This document shows, in pieces, positions 1 through 8,886 of a stretch of 64,000 bases of DNA. The DNA comes from Oxynema aestuarii AP17 (GTDB lineage: Bacteria > Cyanobacteriota > Cyanobacteriia > Cyanobacteriales > Laspinemataceae), in assembly GCF_012295525.1 (NCBI RefSeq), contig NZ_CP051167.1, positions 1,550,001 to 1,614,000 on the forward strand. The letters are read 5' to 3'. A model generated the notes under the pieces. It searched no databases, was not told the origin of the DNA, and was given only the letters and a program-made list of their open reading frames with translations. The number at the start of each line of letters is the position of its first letter. Within the stretch, counting starts at the first letter, position 1. The translations under genes were made by a program, and so were the position numbers.

Positions 1-860
1 TCGGTCAAGGCATCCCGTCCGCTCACCGTGCGGGTTTCGTTGCCTAAAATGGCATTTGTTCGCCGGGAATTGCGATTGAGACAGACGCCGACGAGGGAGG
101 GATAGCGATCGCGCCACTGCTGCGCCTGAGCTTCGATCTCGGGAACGTCCCAATCAGTCACCACCAAGGTTAACAAGATTTCCCCACTTCGCCGACCGAT
201 TTGCAGGGATAGGTGACGCAACAGACCACGATGGGTTTGGCTGTTGTAAATCGACCAGCCCCGATCTTGGATATCTTGCTTGACTTGGGCTAAAAGCGGA
301 TTGAGGCGCGGATCTTGTACCGGACATTGGTTTAAGTTAACCAGGCGGTGACTACCTTTGCGGTAATAGCCCGCTTGTACGCGCCCTTGGGACGACAGCG
401 AGAGGGGATAGGTCGCTTTGTTGCGATAACCCAAAGGGGACGGGGATTCGTCGTCGGTGTGGGGGACGAGAACGGGTTCTACGGGAGGGTTGGGAATGCC
501 GCCAATGCGGGCGATCGCCTCCCGGACCAGTTGGCGTTTGGTTTCGAGTTGGAATTCGTAAGCGACATGCTGCCACTGACAGCCCCCGCATTTATCTGCG
601 ACGATACAACGGGGACGGGTTCGGCGATCGGACGGTTCGATCAGGCGGTGGAGTTGACCTCGGGCGAAATTGGGCTTGACGTGGACGAGACGGACTTCGG
701 CGCGATCGCCCGTCACCGTATCGGGGACGAAGACGACCCGCGATCCCCAACGCCCTACCCCTTCCGAGGTGTCGCTGAGATCGACAATTTCGATCTCGAT
801 TAATTGTCCCTGTCTCCAGGAGTCATCTTGAGAATGCGGACTTAAAGATGGCTGATTCAT
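1..860 (-). CDS. RlmD/RumA-like 23S rRNA (uracil-5-)-methyltransferase, 3' part missing
   Basis: The frame is open from an ATG at 860 down to the window edge, about 286 codons, so the C-terminal catalytic part is outside. Residues 1-70 form a TRAM RNA-binding domain (start MNQPSLSPHSQDD, core IEIVDLSDTSEGVGRWG). A cysteine cluster follows with CIVADKCGGCQW, the C-x5-C-x2-C part of the 4Fe-4S site of the RumA/RlmD branch, then a central segment with GYRNKATYPL. Family members use S-adenosylmethionine to make 5-methyluridine in 23S rRNA, or in tRNA for TrmA relatives. The SAM-binding motifs and catalytic Cys cannot be seen, so the exact target is inferred from the Cys cluster. It is divergent from apcD. 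Confidence 0.85.
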   Translation of the reverse strand, partial: MNQPSLSPHSQDDSWRQGQLIEIEIVDLSDTSEGVGRWGSRVVFVPDTVTGDRAEVRLVHVKPNFARGQLHRLIEPSDRRTRPRCIVADKCGGCQWQHVAYEFQLETKRQLVREAIARIGGIPNPPVEPVLVPHTDDESPSPLGYRNKATYPLSLSSQGRVQAGYYRKGSHRLVNLNQCPVQDPRLNPLLAQVKQDIQDRGWSIYNSQTHRGLLRHLSLQIGRRSGEILLTLVVTDWDVPEIEAQAQQWRDRYPSLVGVCLNRNSRRTNAILGNETRTVSGRDALT

Positions 861-987
861 TCTAGGTCGTTGAGGAGCGAGGGTTGAGGGTCTGAGGGTC
901 TAAAGATGGGTTGCCCCGGCAATAAGTCTTTATTTGTGTTCCCCCAAATCGGTAAACTACAGGGGATAACTAATATTTTCCAATACC

Positions 988-1473
988 ATGAGTGTAGTTA
1001 GCCAAGTTATTCTCAACGCTGACGACGAACTTCGTTATCCTAGCACTGGCGAACTCCAGAGCATAGTAGACTTTTTTCAAACCGGAGAACAACGGTTGCG
1101 CATTGCCACGACCCTGGCTGAAAACGAGAAGAAAATTGTCGATCGCGCCAGCAAGCAACTGTGGCAAAAACGCCCCGATTTCATCGCTCCCGGTGGAAAT
1201 GCTTACGGGCAACGTCAACGGGCTCAATGCCTGCGCGATTATGGCTGGTATTTGCGTCTGGTGACCTACGGCGTTCTCGCTGGCGACAAGGAACCGATCG
1301 AAAAAATTGGTTTGGTCGGCGCCCGGGAAATGTACAACGCCCTCGGCGTTCCCCTCCCCGGGATGGTGGAAGCGATCCGGTGTTTGAAAGAAGCGTCTCT
1401 AGGGCTGTTGAGTGAAGATGATGCCGCCCAAGCTGCACCCTACTTTGACTACATCGCTCAAGGCATGTCCTAA
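988..1473 (+). CDS. apcD: Allophycocyanin alpha-B chain (phycobilisome terminal emitter)
   Basis: This 161-residue phycobiliprotein matches ApcD in length and sequence: it starts [18 protein letters not shown], has the core [11 protein letters not shown]-type segment (here [15 protein letters not shown]) and ends [11 protein letters not shown]. Cys81 in this segment is the phycocyanobilin attachment site. ApcD replaces one alpha subunit in the phycobilisome core and passes excitation energy to chlorophyll, mainly photosystem I. It stands alone rather than in an apcABC operon, as is usual for apcD, and is followed by its own terminator at 1521. The name ApcD, rather than ApcA, rests on remembered family sequence. 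Confidence 0.95.
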   Translation: MSVVSQVILNADDELRYPSTGELQSIVDFFQTGEQRLRIATTLAENEKKIVDRASKQLWQKRPDFIAPGGNAYGQRQRAQCLRDYGWYLRLVTYGVLAGDKEPIEKIGLVGAREMYNALGVPLPGMVEAIRCLKEASLGLLSEDDAAQAAPYFDYIAQGMS

Positions 1474-1520
1474 TTCATCGAGTGCGATCGGGTACGATCC
1501 CACTCCCTAAGTTTGTCAAA

Positions 1521-1548
1521 CCCTCCAGCTTTGGGGCTGGGGGGTTTT
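1521..1548 (+). terminator. Rho-independent terminator of apcD
   Basis: Left arm CCCTCCAGC (1521-1529) pairs with GCTGGGGGG (1536-1544) across a six-base loop, with one T-G wobble, and is followed by TTTT and a T-rich tract. It lies 48 bases past the apcD stop codon. Confidence 0.8.
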
Positions 1549-1549
1549 G

Positions 1550-1596
1550 TGATTTTAGATTCTAGATTTTAAATTTTAGATTTTAGATTTTAGATA
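1550..1596. repeat. Tandem AT-rich heptamer repeat (ATTTTAGA type)
   Basis: The units GATTTTAG / AATTTTAGA follow one another several times. The same motif recurs at 8623-8650, and a GAGTTTAG variant at 13133-13150 and 63009-63042. This looks like short tandemly repeated repetitive DNA, common in cyanobacterial spacers. Confidence 0.6.
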
Positions 1597-1765
1597 GAGA
1601 GAGCAATATTTTGCGGTTGACGCCTCATTGAGCCTGCGCCACGGGCTAGGGGGAATTCCCAGAGTGTGGGGACTGAGCGATCGCCCGTTCGCAAATGCTA
1701 TAACAGAACCAACTTTAACTAGACCGCTACGACAAATTAGCATTTCAACTCATTTCTATTCGCCG

Positions 1766-2626
1766 ATGAAAGAATTACTCATTTCTTGGTTGACTGTTGC
1801 CGGGGATGCCTTGCAAAATAACAGTCGGTTCATGACCTGGAATTTGTTTTTAGCCTTAGTTCCATTAGGGCTGAGTTTCTGGCTATTTTACCAACCGCGA
1901 TCGCTGTGGTTGCGTTGGGGGGTGCCGCTTCTGATTGGCGCTACCTTTTTGCCCAATAGCTTACGGGTCGCCGAATACGCGCTGTTTCTCTTACGAGATC
2001 TCGGCACGAATTATTTACTCTGGACTGCATTATTTACGACGGTGTTAATGGCTTTAGAAATCGGGCGGTTGCAAAGGGGTCAGGGGCGATCGCACGTGTT
2101 GTTTTGGTGGATTGGATTTGCTACGTTTATCGCCTTTTTACCGAATGCACCCTATGTGTTAACTGATGTCATTCATTTAATCGAAGATATTCGCCAAGGC
2201 TATTCGGTTTGGATTATTACCCTCGCCTTAATTCCGCAATATCTGGTGTTTATGATTCTCGGTTTTCAAGCCTATGTTTTATCCCTGATGAATTTGGGAC
2301 GCTATTTAAAGCGCAATGGCTGGGGAAATTGGATCGCGATCTCGGAAATTATTATTCACGGGTTATCGGCGATCGGGATTTATATCGGACGTTTTCAACG
2401 CTTTAACAGTTGGGATATCGTCACCAATCCCGATGTTTTAGTCACCCGTGTCATGACCGAATTAGTGGGTAAACGTCCGGTTTTGGTGATGGTGGTTACC
2501 TTTGTCGTCATTACTGTTTTGTATTGGATTTGCAAAAAGCTCACTCTAGGGATCGTTTCTTTGCAAGCACTAGAAGCCAGCAAAAACACTGCGGCACCGC
2601 TTTATAAGGCCCAGGAGTCAGAATAA
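1766..2626 (+). CDS. DUF1361 integral membrane protein
   Basis: This is a protein of about 286 residues with seven or more hydrophobic segments (for example NLFLALVPLGLSFWLFY and VLVMVVTFVVITVLYWI). The stretch FLPNAPYVLTDVIHL is the hallmark of the DUF1361 family, whose function is not established. The frame is open upstream to a TTG at 1628, but those 46 residues are not membrane-like and run into the repeat region. The ATG at 1766 (MKELLISWLTVAG) gives a normal family N-terminus. The gene converges with the PEP-synthase-like gene, with eight bases between the stops. No partner genes indicate a role. Confidence 0.75.
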   Translation: MKELLISWLTVAGDALQNNSRFMTWNLFLALVPLGLSFWLFYQPRSLWLRWGVPLLIGATFLPNSLRVAEYALFLLRDLGTNYLLWTALFTTVLMALEIGRLQRGQGRSHVLFWWIGFATFIAFLPNAPYVLTDVIHLIEDIRQGYSVWIITLALIPQYLVFMILGFQAYVLSLMNLGRYLKRNGWGNWIAISEIIIHGLSAIGIYIGRFQRFNSWDIVTNPDVLVTRVMTELVGKRPVLVMVVTFVVITVLYWICKKLTLGIVSLQALEASKNTAAPLYKAQESE

Positions 2627-2634
2627 TTCAGTTC

Positions 2635-5127
2635 TTAAATTTGAGGCGGGGAAACCTGTTGGCGGGCGGCGTCGATCGCGAGGCGCCGTTCGGCCCGGGC
2701 GATCGCGCGGTAGGTCGATTCGATCGCGTCGGGTTCGACGGAAATCGAATCGATGCCCCAGCGCACCAGCTCGTCTACGATCTCGGGGTGGCGTGCGGGG
2801 GCCAAACCGCAAATCGAGCAAGGAATCCCCGCTTGTTTGGCTTGCGAAACCAACTGATAAATCGCCCGTTTGACTGCTTTGTGGCGGGCGTCGAAGGCTG
2901 CCGCCATTTGCGGGTGTTCGCGATCGGCGGCGAGCAGTAATTGGGTCAAATCGTTGGTTCCGATCGAAATCCCCTGGACGCCCGCACGGACGTATTCGGG
3001 GACGAGAAAGATCGACGAGGGAACTTCCGCCATAATCCACAGTTGAAAATCGTTGCCGTCGTCGAGTCCGGCCCGTTTGACCCGGCGACGACAGAAAACG
3101 AACTCTTCGACGGAGCGCACGAAGGGTAACATCAAATGAATGTTGCGCTGTCCCTGTTGTCGCAGGTGGGCTAAGGTTTCTAATTCTAAATCGAATAAGG
3201 CCGGATCGATTAAATAGCTAAAGGCACCGTGGACGCCCAAGGTTTCGCTCTCGCCTTGGGTGGCGGCGCCATTATCTAAATAGGGCGGGGAAAGGCTGGA
3301 TGCGGGAACGGGTTTGGGGGCGCTTTGGCGCGATCGCAGGTCGAGAGAACGGTAAAAAATTGGTCGCGGATAAAACAATTCGGCTAATTGAGTCAGATAA
3401 TTGGCGATTTTATCGAAGGTTTCGATCCCGACGGCGCGATCGCGGGATAATTCCCAACTGGGCATTTGCGATAACTCGCACGCTAACAGTTCCGATCGCA
3501 CCAAACCGACGCCATCGACGGGTAAGCGGGCGAGTTGTTCGACCCGGCGCCCGTAACCGAGATTGACGAGCATTTTGGTGCTGTTCGGTACCAGTTCTTC
3601 AAACACGGACAAGCCGCGATCGCTGGCATAAACTAAACTTTCCAGCCGAGAATTGGACAAGTTCGGGGGCGGATCGTCCGTGGGGTCTGGCGAAGGGTGG
3701 GGCTGTCGGCTAACGACGCCGCTACCTCCGTCTACGAGTAAGGATTCCCCACTGGTAATGGCGCGGGTAATGTTGGGGACGCCGACGACGGCGGGAATTC
3801 CCAATTCCCGGGCGACGATCGCCGCGTGGCTGGCGATCCCGCCACGTTCGGTAACGATCGCCGCCGCTTGACTGACGGCGGCGCAGTTTTCCGGGGCGAT
3901 CGCCTCGGTGACTAAAATATGGCCGGGAGGGATGCTGTCGTGAGTGGCGCGATCGCCATCCCACAGGTAAGCCGGGGCGATCGCCCGACCGGAAGCGGCC
4001 CCAATTCCTTGCCAGCTTTGGGTTGGCTCGTTCGCCGCGCCGTTGTCTGCGGGGGTTGGCGACGGTTGCGCGGCGATCGGGGCTTCTGGGAGTTGAGAGG
4101 CGTCTGCACGATAGGCTTGACTCAGATAAAAGCGGCTCGAACCGTTTTCCCGAGCGGGGTAGAGCAACCATTGGGCGAGAAAGCAATCCCCCAGTTGCTC
4201 GCGCAGTTGTTGGCTGAGGCGGATTGCGCCTTGCAATTGAGTCGGATCGAGGACGGAGCGATCGCGTTCGCCATCGGTGAGGGGACGCTCGATCTCGACG
4301 ATCTCTATTTTCCCTTGGCCGTTGCATTCGGCTCCGGGGGTTTGGGGTTCGAGTTCGTAGGCGATGCGGTGGCGACCGGGTTGACGATCGCGGATCTGAG
4401 CGGTTTCGGGATCGACGAGATCGCGATCGCCGAATACGTCGTCGCGTCCGAGGGCGATTCCCAACCCCCAGGTGCTTTCAATTTGCCACTGTTGCGGACT
4501 CGCGGCGATCGCTCCGGAGGCGATCGCGTTGTCTGCGCTTTGTACGAGGATGGCTAAATCTAAGGACTGGAGCCCGATTCCGGCGCGCTGCCAGTAAAAC
4601 AGATTGCGGGCGCGAAATAACTCGGCCCAGGTCTGGAGGATCCCCCGGGCGATCGCCTCCGGTTGCACGGGACTGTAGTAGCTATCGAGTAAACTCGACG
4701 CTTTTAGCGCCAAGGCGCCATGGTCGGAATCGCCGTGGACGTGCAGGGACGGGGAGAGCTTGACCGTGGGGCTGCCGAGGCTGGCGATCTCCTCGACGAG
4801 GCGATCGAGCCAGGTTGCGGGGATCTCGGCGGCGAGCAGTTCTCCTCGGATATGGCGGGCGATCGCCTGAAGTTGCCGGGGATCTTCGAGATTGAGATGC
4901 AAGGAAGAATTGAGCAATTCGGCAAATAATGGCTCTACCCAGTCGTAAGCTTCTAAAAACTCCCGTAGGCTTCGCGCCGAAATCACCAATCCCGGCAATA
5001 CGGGCAATCCTTGCCGCGCGAGGTGGCCGAGAGCGTAAGCAGTTTCCCCGACGATCTGCCGTTGTGCTGGCTCGATACACTCCAGCGTGTAGAGGGGATT
5101 GTCGATCGTATCCGAACCGAACATCAT
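2635..5127 (-). CDS. PEP-synthase-like protein (PEP-utilising family) with degenerate ATP-grasp half
   Basis: The 830-residue protein has the three-part layout of phosphoenolpyruvate synthase. The swivelling phosphohistidine domain is intact (TERGGIASHAAIVARELG, catalytic His in SHAA). The C-terminal TIM barrel keeps GVGLVRSELLA, MPFVRSVEEF, GTNDLTQLLLAADRE and the CSICGLAPARHPE cysteine segment. The N-terminal half is poor: where PpsA has GGKNA and VRSSATAED, this protein reads GETAYALGHL and KLSPSLHVHGD, so the usual ATP-contacting Lys and Arg are absent. True PpsA makes PEP from pyruvate and ATP. Here the PEP-binding half looks competent, but ATP use is doubtful. It is monocistronic. The start is the first of two adjacent ATGs. 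Confidence 0.75.
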   Translation of the reverse strand: MMFGSDTIDNPLYTLECIEPAQRQIVGETAYALGHLARQGLPVLPGLVISARSLREFLEAYDWVEPLFAELLNSSLHLNLEDPRQLQAIARHIRGELLAAEIPATWLDRLVEEIASLGSPTVKLSPSLHVHGDSDHGALALKASSLLDSYYSPVQPEAIARGILQTWAELFRARNLFYWQRAGIGLQSLDLAILVQSADNAIASGAIAASPQQWQIESTWGLGIALGRDDVFGDRDLVDPETAQIRDRQPGRHRIAYELEPQTPGAECNGQGKIEIVEIERPLTDGERDRSVLDPTQLQGAIRLSQQLREQLGDCFLAQWLLYPARENGSSRFYLSQAYRADASQLPEAPIAAQPSPTPADNGAANEPTQSWQGIGAASGRAIAPAYLWDGDRATHDSIPPGHILVTEAIAPENCAAVSQAAAIVTERGGIASHAAIVARELGIPAVVGVPNITRAITSGESLLVDGGSGVVSRQPHPSPDPTDDPPPNLSNSRLESLVYASDRGLSVFEELVPNSTKMLVNLGYGRRVEQLARLPVDGVGLVRSELLACELSQMPSWELSRDRAVGIETFDKIANYLTQLAELFYPRPIFYRSLDLRSRQSAPKPVPASSLSPPYLDNGAATQGESETLGVHGAFSYLIDPALFDLELETLAHLRQQGQRNIHLMLPFVRSVEEFVFCRRRVKRAGLDDGNDFQLWIMAEVPSSIFLVPEYVRAGVQGISIGTNDLTQLLLAADREHPQMAAAFDARHKAVKRAIYQLVSQAKQAGIPCSICGLAPARHPEIVDELVRWGIDSISVEPDAIESTYRAIARAERRLAIDAARQQVSPPQI

Positions 5128-5490
5128 ACTTATATTAAGGTGCGTGTATACAAATGGTTTTTAATCTGAAAGGGTAACCTTTTCGCGGTCGATCGCCTCC
5201 GGTGCGGCTACTGCCTTCAATTGAGCGATCGTCTCGTTTCCCGACCCCCCCGAACGGACGACGATCGCTTTTGGAATGGCTGGCGATCGTGGTTTTAGCA
5301 ACTCCCTCAAACAGTCGTTCGCTGCTTGATTTCAACGAAAACCGCTAAATTTAAGATAAACAATTTCAAGATTAAAAACTTAAAGAAAATATAAAGAAAT
5401 CATAGCATAGAGGCAATTAATGCTTGAAGGGATCGGGTCGAATTCGTGGGAAAATAGGGTAACTGTTTGGAAGCGGGAGATCGGCAGATT
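5128..5490. other. Spacer between ppsA-like gene and comF
   Basis: These 363 bases form the divergent promoter region of the two genes. A short reading frame on the minus strand (5135-5335) has no family likeness and carries HIP1 octamers read as protein. No terminator, tRNA or strong repeat was seen. Confidence 0.4.
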
Positions 5491-6171
5491 GTGAGCGGTT
5501 GGCAACGGGGATGGCGGGCAATTCTCGATTTATTTCTCAAATCGAACTGTCCTCTGTGCGATCGCCCGACGCCGAATGTGTTATGTCCCCAGTGCGATCG
5601 CCAGTTGCAGCGCGCCCAGTTTCCCCGATCGCAACAATACCGACGGCAAAATCCGCCCTTATTCGTCTGGGGAGAATACGGCGGCACCCTCAAACGGGCG
5701 ATCGCCGCCTTTAAGTACGAAGATTGTCCCCAACTGGCGCGTCCCCTCGGTCACGCGATCGCCGAATCTTGGCTCAAGTCTCCGCTAGTTCCGGGCGATC
5801 GTCTCACCGTCGTTCCGATTCCTTTACACCCGGAAAAACTGAAAGCACGGGGATTTAACCAAGCCGAACTGCTCGCCCGTCACTTTTGCGACCTGACCGG
5901 ATTGCCTTTACAAGCCCACGGATTGAGCCGCCAACGCCAAACCCAAGCCCTTTTCGGTCTCTCCCCGGAACGGCGACAAGCGGAACTCGCGGGCGCCCTC
6001 AGTCTCGGTAAAGGCTTTCAACGCCAACCCCCGCCGGGAGGGGTGTTATTATTTGACGATATTTATACTTCTGGCAGTACCTGCCGCGAGGCGATCCGGG
6101 TACTGGCAAAATACGGCATTCGGACGAGTGGGATAGTGGCGATCGCGAGCAGTCGGAGAAAAGGGGTTTAG
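5491..6171 (+). CDS. comF: ComF-family phosphoribosyltransferase-like protein
   Basis: The protein starts with a double zinc-ribbon motif (CPLCDRPTP then CPQCDRQL) and ends with a type I phosphoribosyltransferase fold. VPIPLHPEKLKARGFNQA is the ComF signature and LLFDDIYTSGSTCREA is the PRPP-binding loop. ComF proteins are required for DNA uptake in transformable bacteria; in cyanobacteria the biochemical role is still inferred. The frame allows a TTG start at 5467 or a GTG at 5491. The GTG is preferred because it starts directly before the family's usual W-rich N-terminus (SGWQRGWRAIL). It converges with ribokinase. Confidence 0.85.
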   Translation: MSGWQRGWRAILDLFLKSNCPLCDRPTPNVLCPQCDRQLQRAQFPRSQQYRRQNPPLFVWGEYGGTLKRAIAAFKYEDCPQLARPLGHAIAESWLKSPLVPGDRLTVVPIPLHPEKLKARGFNQAELLARHFCDLTGLPLQAHGLSRQRQTQALFGLSPERRQAELAGALSLGKGFQRQPPPGGVLLFDDIYTSGSTCREAIRVLAKYGIRTSGIVAIASSRRKGV

Positions 6172-6219
6172 ATTGTAGGTTGCAGTTGCCTTTTGAGTTT
6201 TCTTCTGCCTCATCCTTTC

Positions 6220-7164
6220 CTAACGTTTCCTCAAAAAGGCTTCCAAGGTGGGGCGATCGGGTAACGAGGGCTGGGCGCCTGCTTTGGTGGCGGACAAGGC
6301 CCCTGCGGCTGCACCGTAAATTAAGGTCTCTTGTAACGAAAAACCTCGGACGATCGCCGCCGCGATCGCCCCATTGAAAGCATCCCCTGCCGCCACCGTG
6401 TCCACCGCCTCCACCGGGAACGCCGGGATCGCGATCGTCTCGTCTTTACTACAACAAACCACTCCTTTCGCCCCTAACTTGACGATCGCCCGACCGACAC
6501 CGCGACGGCATAACTCCATTGCCGCTTGGCGTGCAGCTTCCACGTCGTGCACCCGAATTCCCGTCAATTGGCTGGCTTCAGTTTCGTTAGGGGTAATCCA
6601 GTCCAGCAAAGGATAAAGGCTGTCCGGCAAATCCGATCGCGCCGGGGCCGGATCGAGAATCACCGTCACTCCCGCTTGTTTCGCCCGTCTCGCCGCCGCT
6701 TCTACCGCCGCCAGGGGGATTTCCAGTTGCAATAGCAGCACTTTTGCCGTCGGTAAAACTTCGGCGAGGCGATCCACGTCGGTCTCGTCCACCCGTCCGT
6801 TGGCCCCGGGAATGACGGCGATCGTGTTTTCGCCGCTCTGTTCCACGGTAATCATGGCAACGCCGGAACCGATCGCCGGATCTTTGAGGAGGCGATCGGT
6901 TTGCACCTTCGCACTTTGTAGACTTTCCACCAGAATCTCGGCAAAATTATCGCCGCCGACCCGCCCGACGATCGCCGTCGCCACCCCCAACCGAGCGGCA
7001 GCAACGGCTTGATTGGCTCCTTTCCCGCCGGGAACCATCGAGAAGCGATCGCCCGTTATCGTTTCTCCCGGTTGCGGTAGTCGGGGGGTCGTGGCGACCA
7101 GATCGAGATTGAGACTGCCGAAAACGAGGCATTCTGGGTTAATACTGGGGTGTTGCGGGTTCAT
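6220..7164 (-). CDS. rbsK: Ribokinase (PfkB family)
   Basis: This PfkB-type sugar kinase of about 314 residues has the N-terminal signature GSLNLDLVATTPRLPQPGET and GGKGANQAVAAARLG. The anion-hole and catalytic base segment DTVAAGDAFNGA near the C-terminus contains the catalytic Asp. The spacing and the GGKGANQA motif match ribokinase, which phosphorylates D-ribose to ribose-5-phosphate in the cytosol. The frame opens at 7194, but the ATG at 7164 (MNPQHPSINPECLVFGS) is closer to the family start. No ribose transporter lies nearby. A second, divergent PfkB kinase is encoded at 55929-56813. Confidence 0.88.
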   Translation of the reverse strand: MNPQHPSINPECLVFGSLNLDLVATTPRLPQPGETITGDRFSMVPGGKGANQAVAAARLGVATAIVGRVGGDNFAEILVESLQSAKVQTDRLLKDPAIGSGVAMITVEQSGENTIAVIPGANGRVDETDVDRLAEVLPTAKVLLLQLEIPLAAVEAAARRAKQAGVTVILDPAPARSDLPDSLYPLLDWITPNETEASQLTGIRVHDVEAARQAAMELCRRGVGRAIVKLGAKGVVCCSKDETIAIPAFPVEAVDTVAAGDAFNGAIAAAIVRGFSLQETLIYGAAAGALSATKAGAQPSLPDRPTLEAFLRKR

Positions 7165-7198
7165 TCTCAATTTGCGATTTGTCAAGTCCACCACCAGT

Positions 7199-7618
7199 AA
7201 ATCCTATGAGGACGACCGAAACTACCCCCCGGTCGGCGGCGGTTTTCGAGAATGTATCGAGCCGTGCGAATTTCAAGACTATTCCATTCCGAAAAATTGG
7301 CTCGTTCTCTATCAAATTGGTCGCAGCCACTACGATGCGTCCATTTACCCAAATCCCGAAACATTCGACCCCGATCGCTTTTCCCCCGAACGAGAACAAG
7401 AACGCAAACAATTATTCGGTTACATTCCTTTTGGCGGCGGTTTGCGCGAATGTTTGGGGAAAGAGTTTGCCAAGTTAGAAATGCGGATTTTTGGAGCGTT
7501 ATTATGCCGCGATTACGATTGGGAACTTTTACCGGATCGAGATTTAGAATTAGTGGCGGTTCCGACGCCCCACCCTCGGGATGGATTGAAGGTGAACATC
7601 ACTCCTCGGGGGATCTAG
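7199..7618 (+). pseudogene. Cytochrome P450 remnant (CYP120-like C-terminal third)
   Basis: About 135 codons encode the end of a P450: YPPVGGGFRE just after where the ExxR helix should be, then NPETFDPDRFSPER and the heme-ligand loop FGGGLRECLGKEF with its Cys, ending PHPRDGLKVNI. The first 300 or so residues (substrate-recognition sites, I helix, ExxR) are missing. The homology starts only about 35 bases from the divergent ribokinase start, and any in-frame start lies in ribokinase antisense. The remaining frame has no stop or frameshift, so the deletion may be recent. The CYP120 assignment is from memory of the tail sequence and is tentative. Confidence 0.8.
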
Positions 7619-7741
7619 GAAGAGTCGGGATTGCTGTAAAAAACTTCTAAATGCCAAAAATCTCGGCGATCGACGATTTCCAGTCAACAGCAAGGCTGAA
7701 AGCAAATCGCAGATCGTCGAGATTTGACGCGAGATCCGGCA

Positions 7742-8458
7742 TTATTCGGCAGTCGCCAATTCCGTGCTGCCGCGTCCGCGACGGCGAGTGAGGGTATTGA
7801 ACAACATCTGACCGATCGCCTTAATCAAACTGCCTTCGAGTTCTTTGAACAGGTTCATGTTCAACCCAAACGCATCGTTGGCTTCCTCGACAATGCGATC
7901 GGCGGTCGCTTCATCGATCTCAAGGTCGTTCATCGCCTGACGGTACTTGTTTTTAAATGCTTTCTCATCAGCAATATCTTCAAACTCGTAGAAGGCGGTC
8001 CCTTCGCCATCTTGGAGATTCATCGCTCGTTGGGCAATTCCTTTGAGGATTTGACCGCCGGAGAGATCGCCGAGATAGCGGGTGTAGGAATGGGCCACCA
8101 AGAATTCCGGCGCCGTTTCCGACACTTCCCGAATCCGTTGCACGTAAGCTTTTCCGGCTTCCGAGGGCGCCACTTGCTCGCGCCAGTTGTTGCCGTAGTA
8201 GTACGCCAAATCGCTCTCCAAACTCGCCTTGCGGTTGAGCTCGGGGAAGTAGATTTTAGACACGATCGGATGGTCTTTGTGACGTTCCATTTCTTCTTCC
8301 ATCGCCGTATAGACGAAGTAGAGATTCGTCACCAGATTCCGGTAAGAGGTTTTCTCGACAGTTCCTTTTAAAAAGCACTTGACAAATCCCACGTTTTCTG
8401 CCATGGTGTGGGATTTTTTCGTACCTTCGCGCAATTTGGTTGCTAAATTACTACTCAT
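7742..8458 (-). CDS. ho1: Heme oxygenase (biliverdin-forming)
   Basis: This 238-residue protein has the usual cyanobacterial HO1 length. The proximal heme ligand is His17 in TKKSHTMAENVGFVK, and the distal helix is YLGDLSGGQILKG with the flexible Gly pair. It opens heme with ferredoxin-derived electrons to give biliverdin IX-alpha, Fe2+ and CO, the first step towards phycocyanobilin for phycobiliproteins such as ApcD. The C-terminal tail after residue 215 (LTRRRGRGSTELATAE) is longer and more basic than the core needs. It is monocistronic, with a 428-base upstream spacer. Confidence 0.95.
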   Translation of the reverse strand: MSSNLATKLREGTKKSHTMAENVGFVKCFLKGTVEKTSYRNLVTNLYFVYTAMEEEMERHKDHPIVSKIYFPELNRKASLESDLAYYYGNNWREQVAPSEAGKAYVQRIREVSETAPEFLVAHSYTRYLGDLSGGQILKGIAQRAMNLQDGEGTAFYEFEDIADEKAFKNKYRQAMNDLEIDEATADRIVEEANDAFGLNMNLFKELEGSLIKAIGQMLFNTLTRRRGRGSTELATAE

Positions 8459-8886
8459 TCGGTTTCTTAGAGTTACGAACTTTAAACGAACGGCGGTGGT
8501 TCTCTTGGGGGTCGAAGAGAGCCTAAAAACAGATCTCCACTAATTTGTTACCTTAGACCGATTTGATGAGAATTTTCATTAAGAATTTTAAAGATTGCCA
8601 AATCTGGGGAAGCAGAGGGAAGATTTTAGATTTTAGATTTGAGATTTCAGCTTAAAAAAGTACAGTTTTATAAGGGGTTGGGAAGTTTTAGATGATGCAA
8701 TGATTCCCTAAAATTTCGGGAGAGGCGATCGCGCGACCCCCCGCCTGGGAAGGGGTTGGGGAGACAAGAGCGCGTGCATCTCGTCTCGACCTGCACCGTT
8801 CTCACTTCATCCTCAACCTGGAAACGGGACGGCGAGCAGATTCTCAACCGTGCAGTAAGTTGAGAACGAATAGATCGAGGTGGGAC
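8459..8886. other. Spacer upstream of heme oxygenase
   Basis: This spacer of 428 bases holds the heme oxygenase promoter region and the 3' flank of the cyclase gene. It contains a short ATTTTAGA tandem repeat at 8623-8650. No small gene or convincing operator was seen. Confidence 0.4.

Noticed and set aside
1628-1765. N-terminal extension of the DUF1361 protein from a TTG codon
   Set aside because: Not membrane-like; runs into the ATTTTAGA repeat; an ATG at 1766 gives a normal start.
5135-5335. 66-codon minus-strand frame upstream of the PEP-synthase-like gene
   Set aside because: Basic low-complexity reading of the spacer; no ribosome site or relatives recalled.
8560-8600. Fur-like TGAGAATTTTCATTA upstream of heme oxygenase
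   Set aside because: Only partial symmetry and a poor match to a Fur box.
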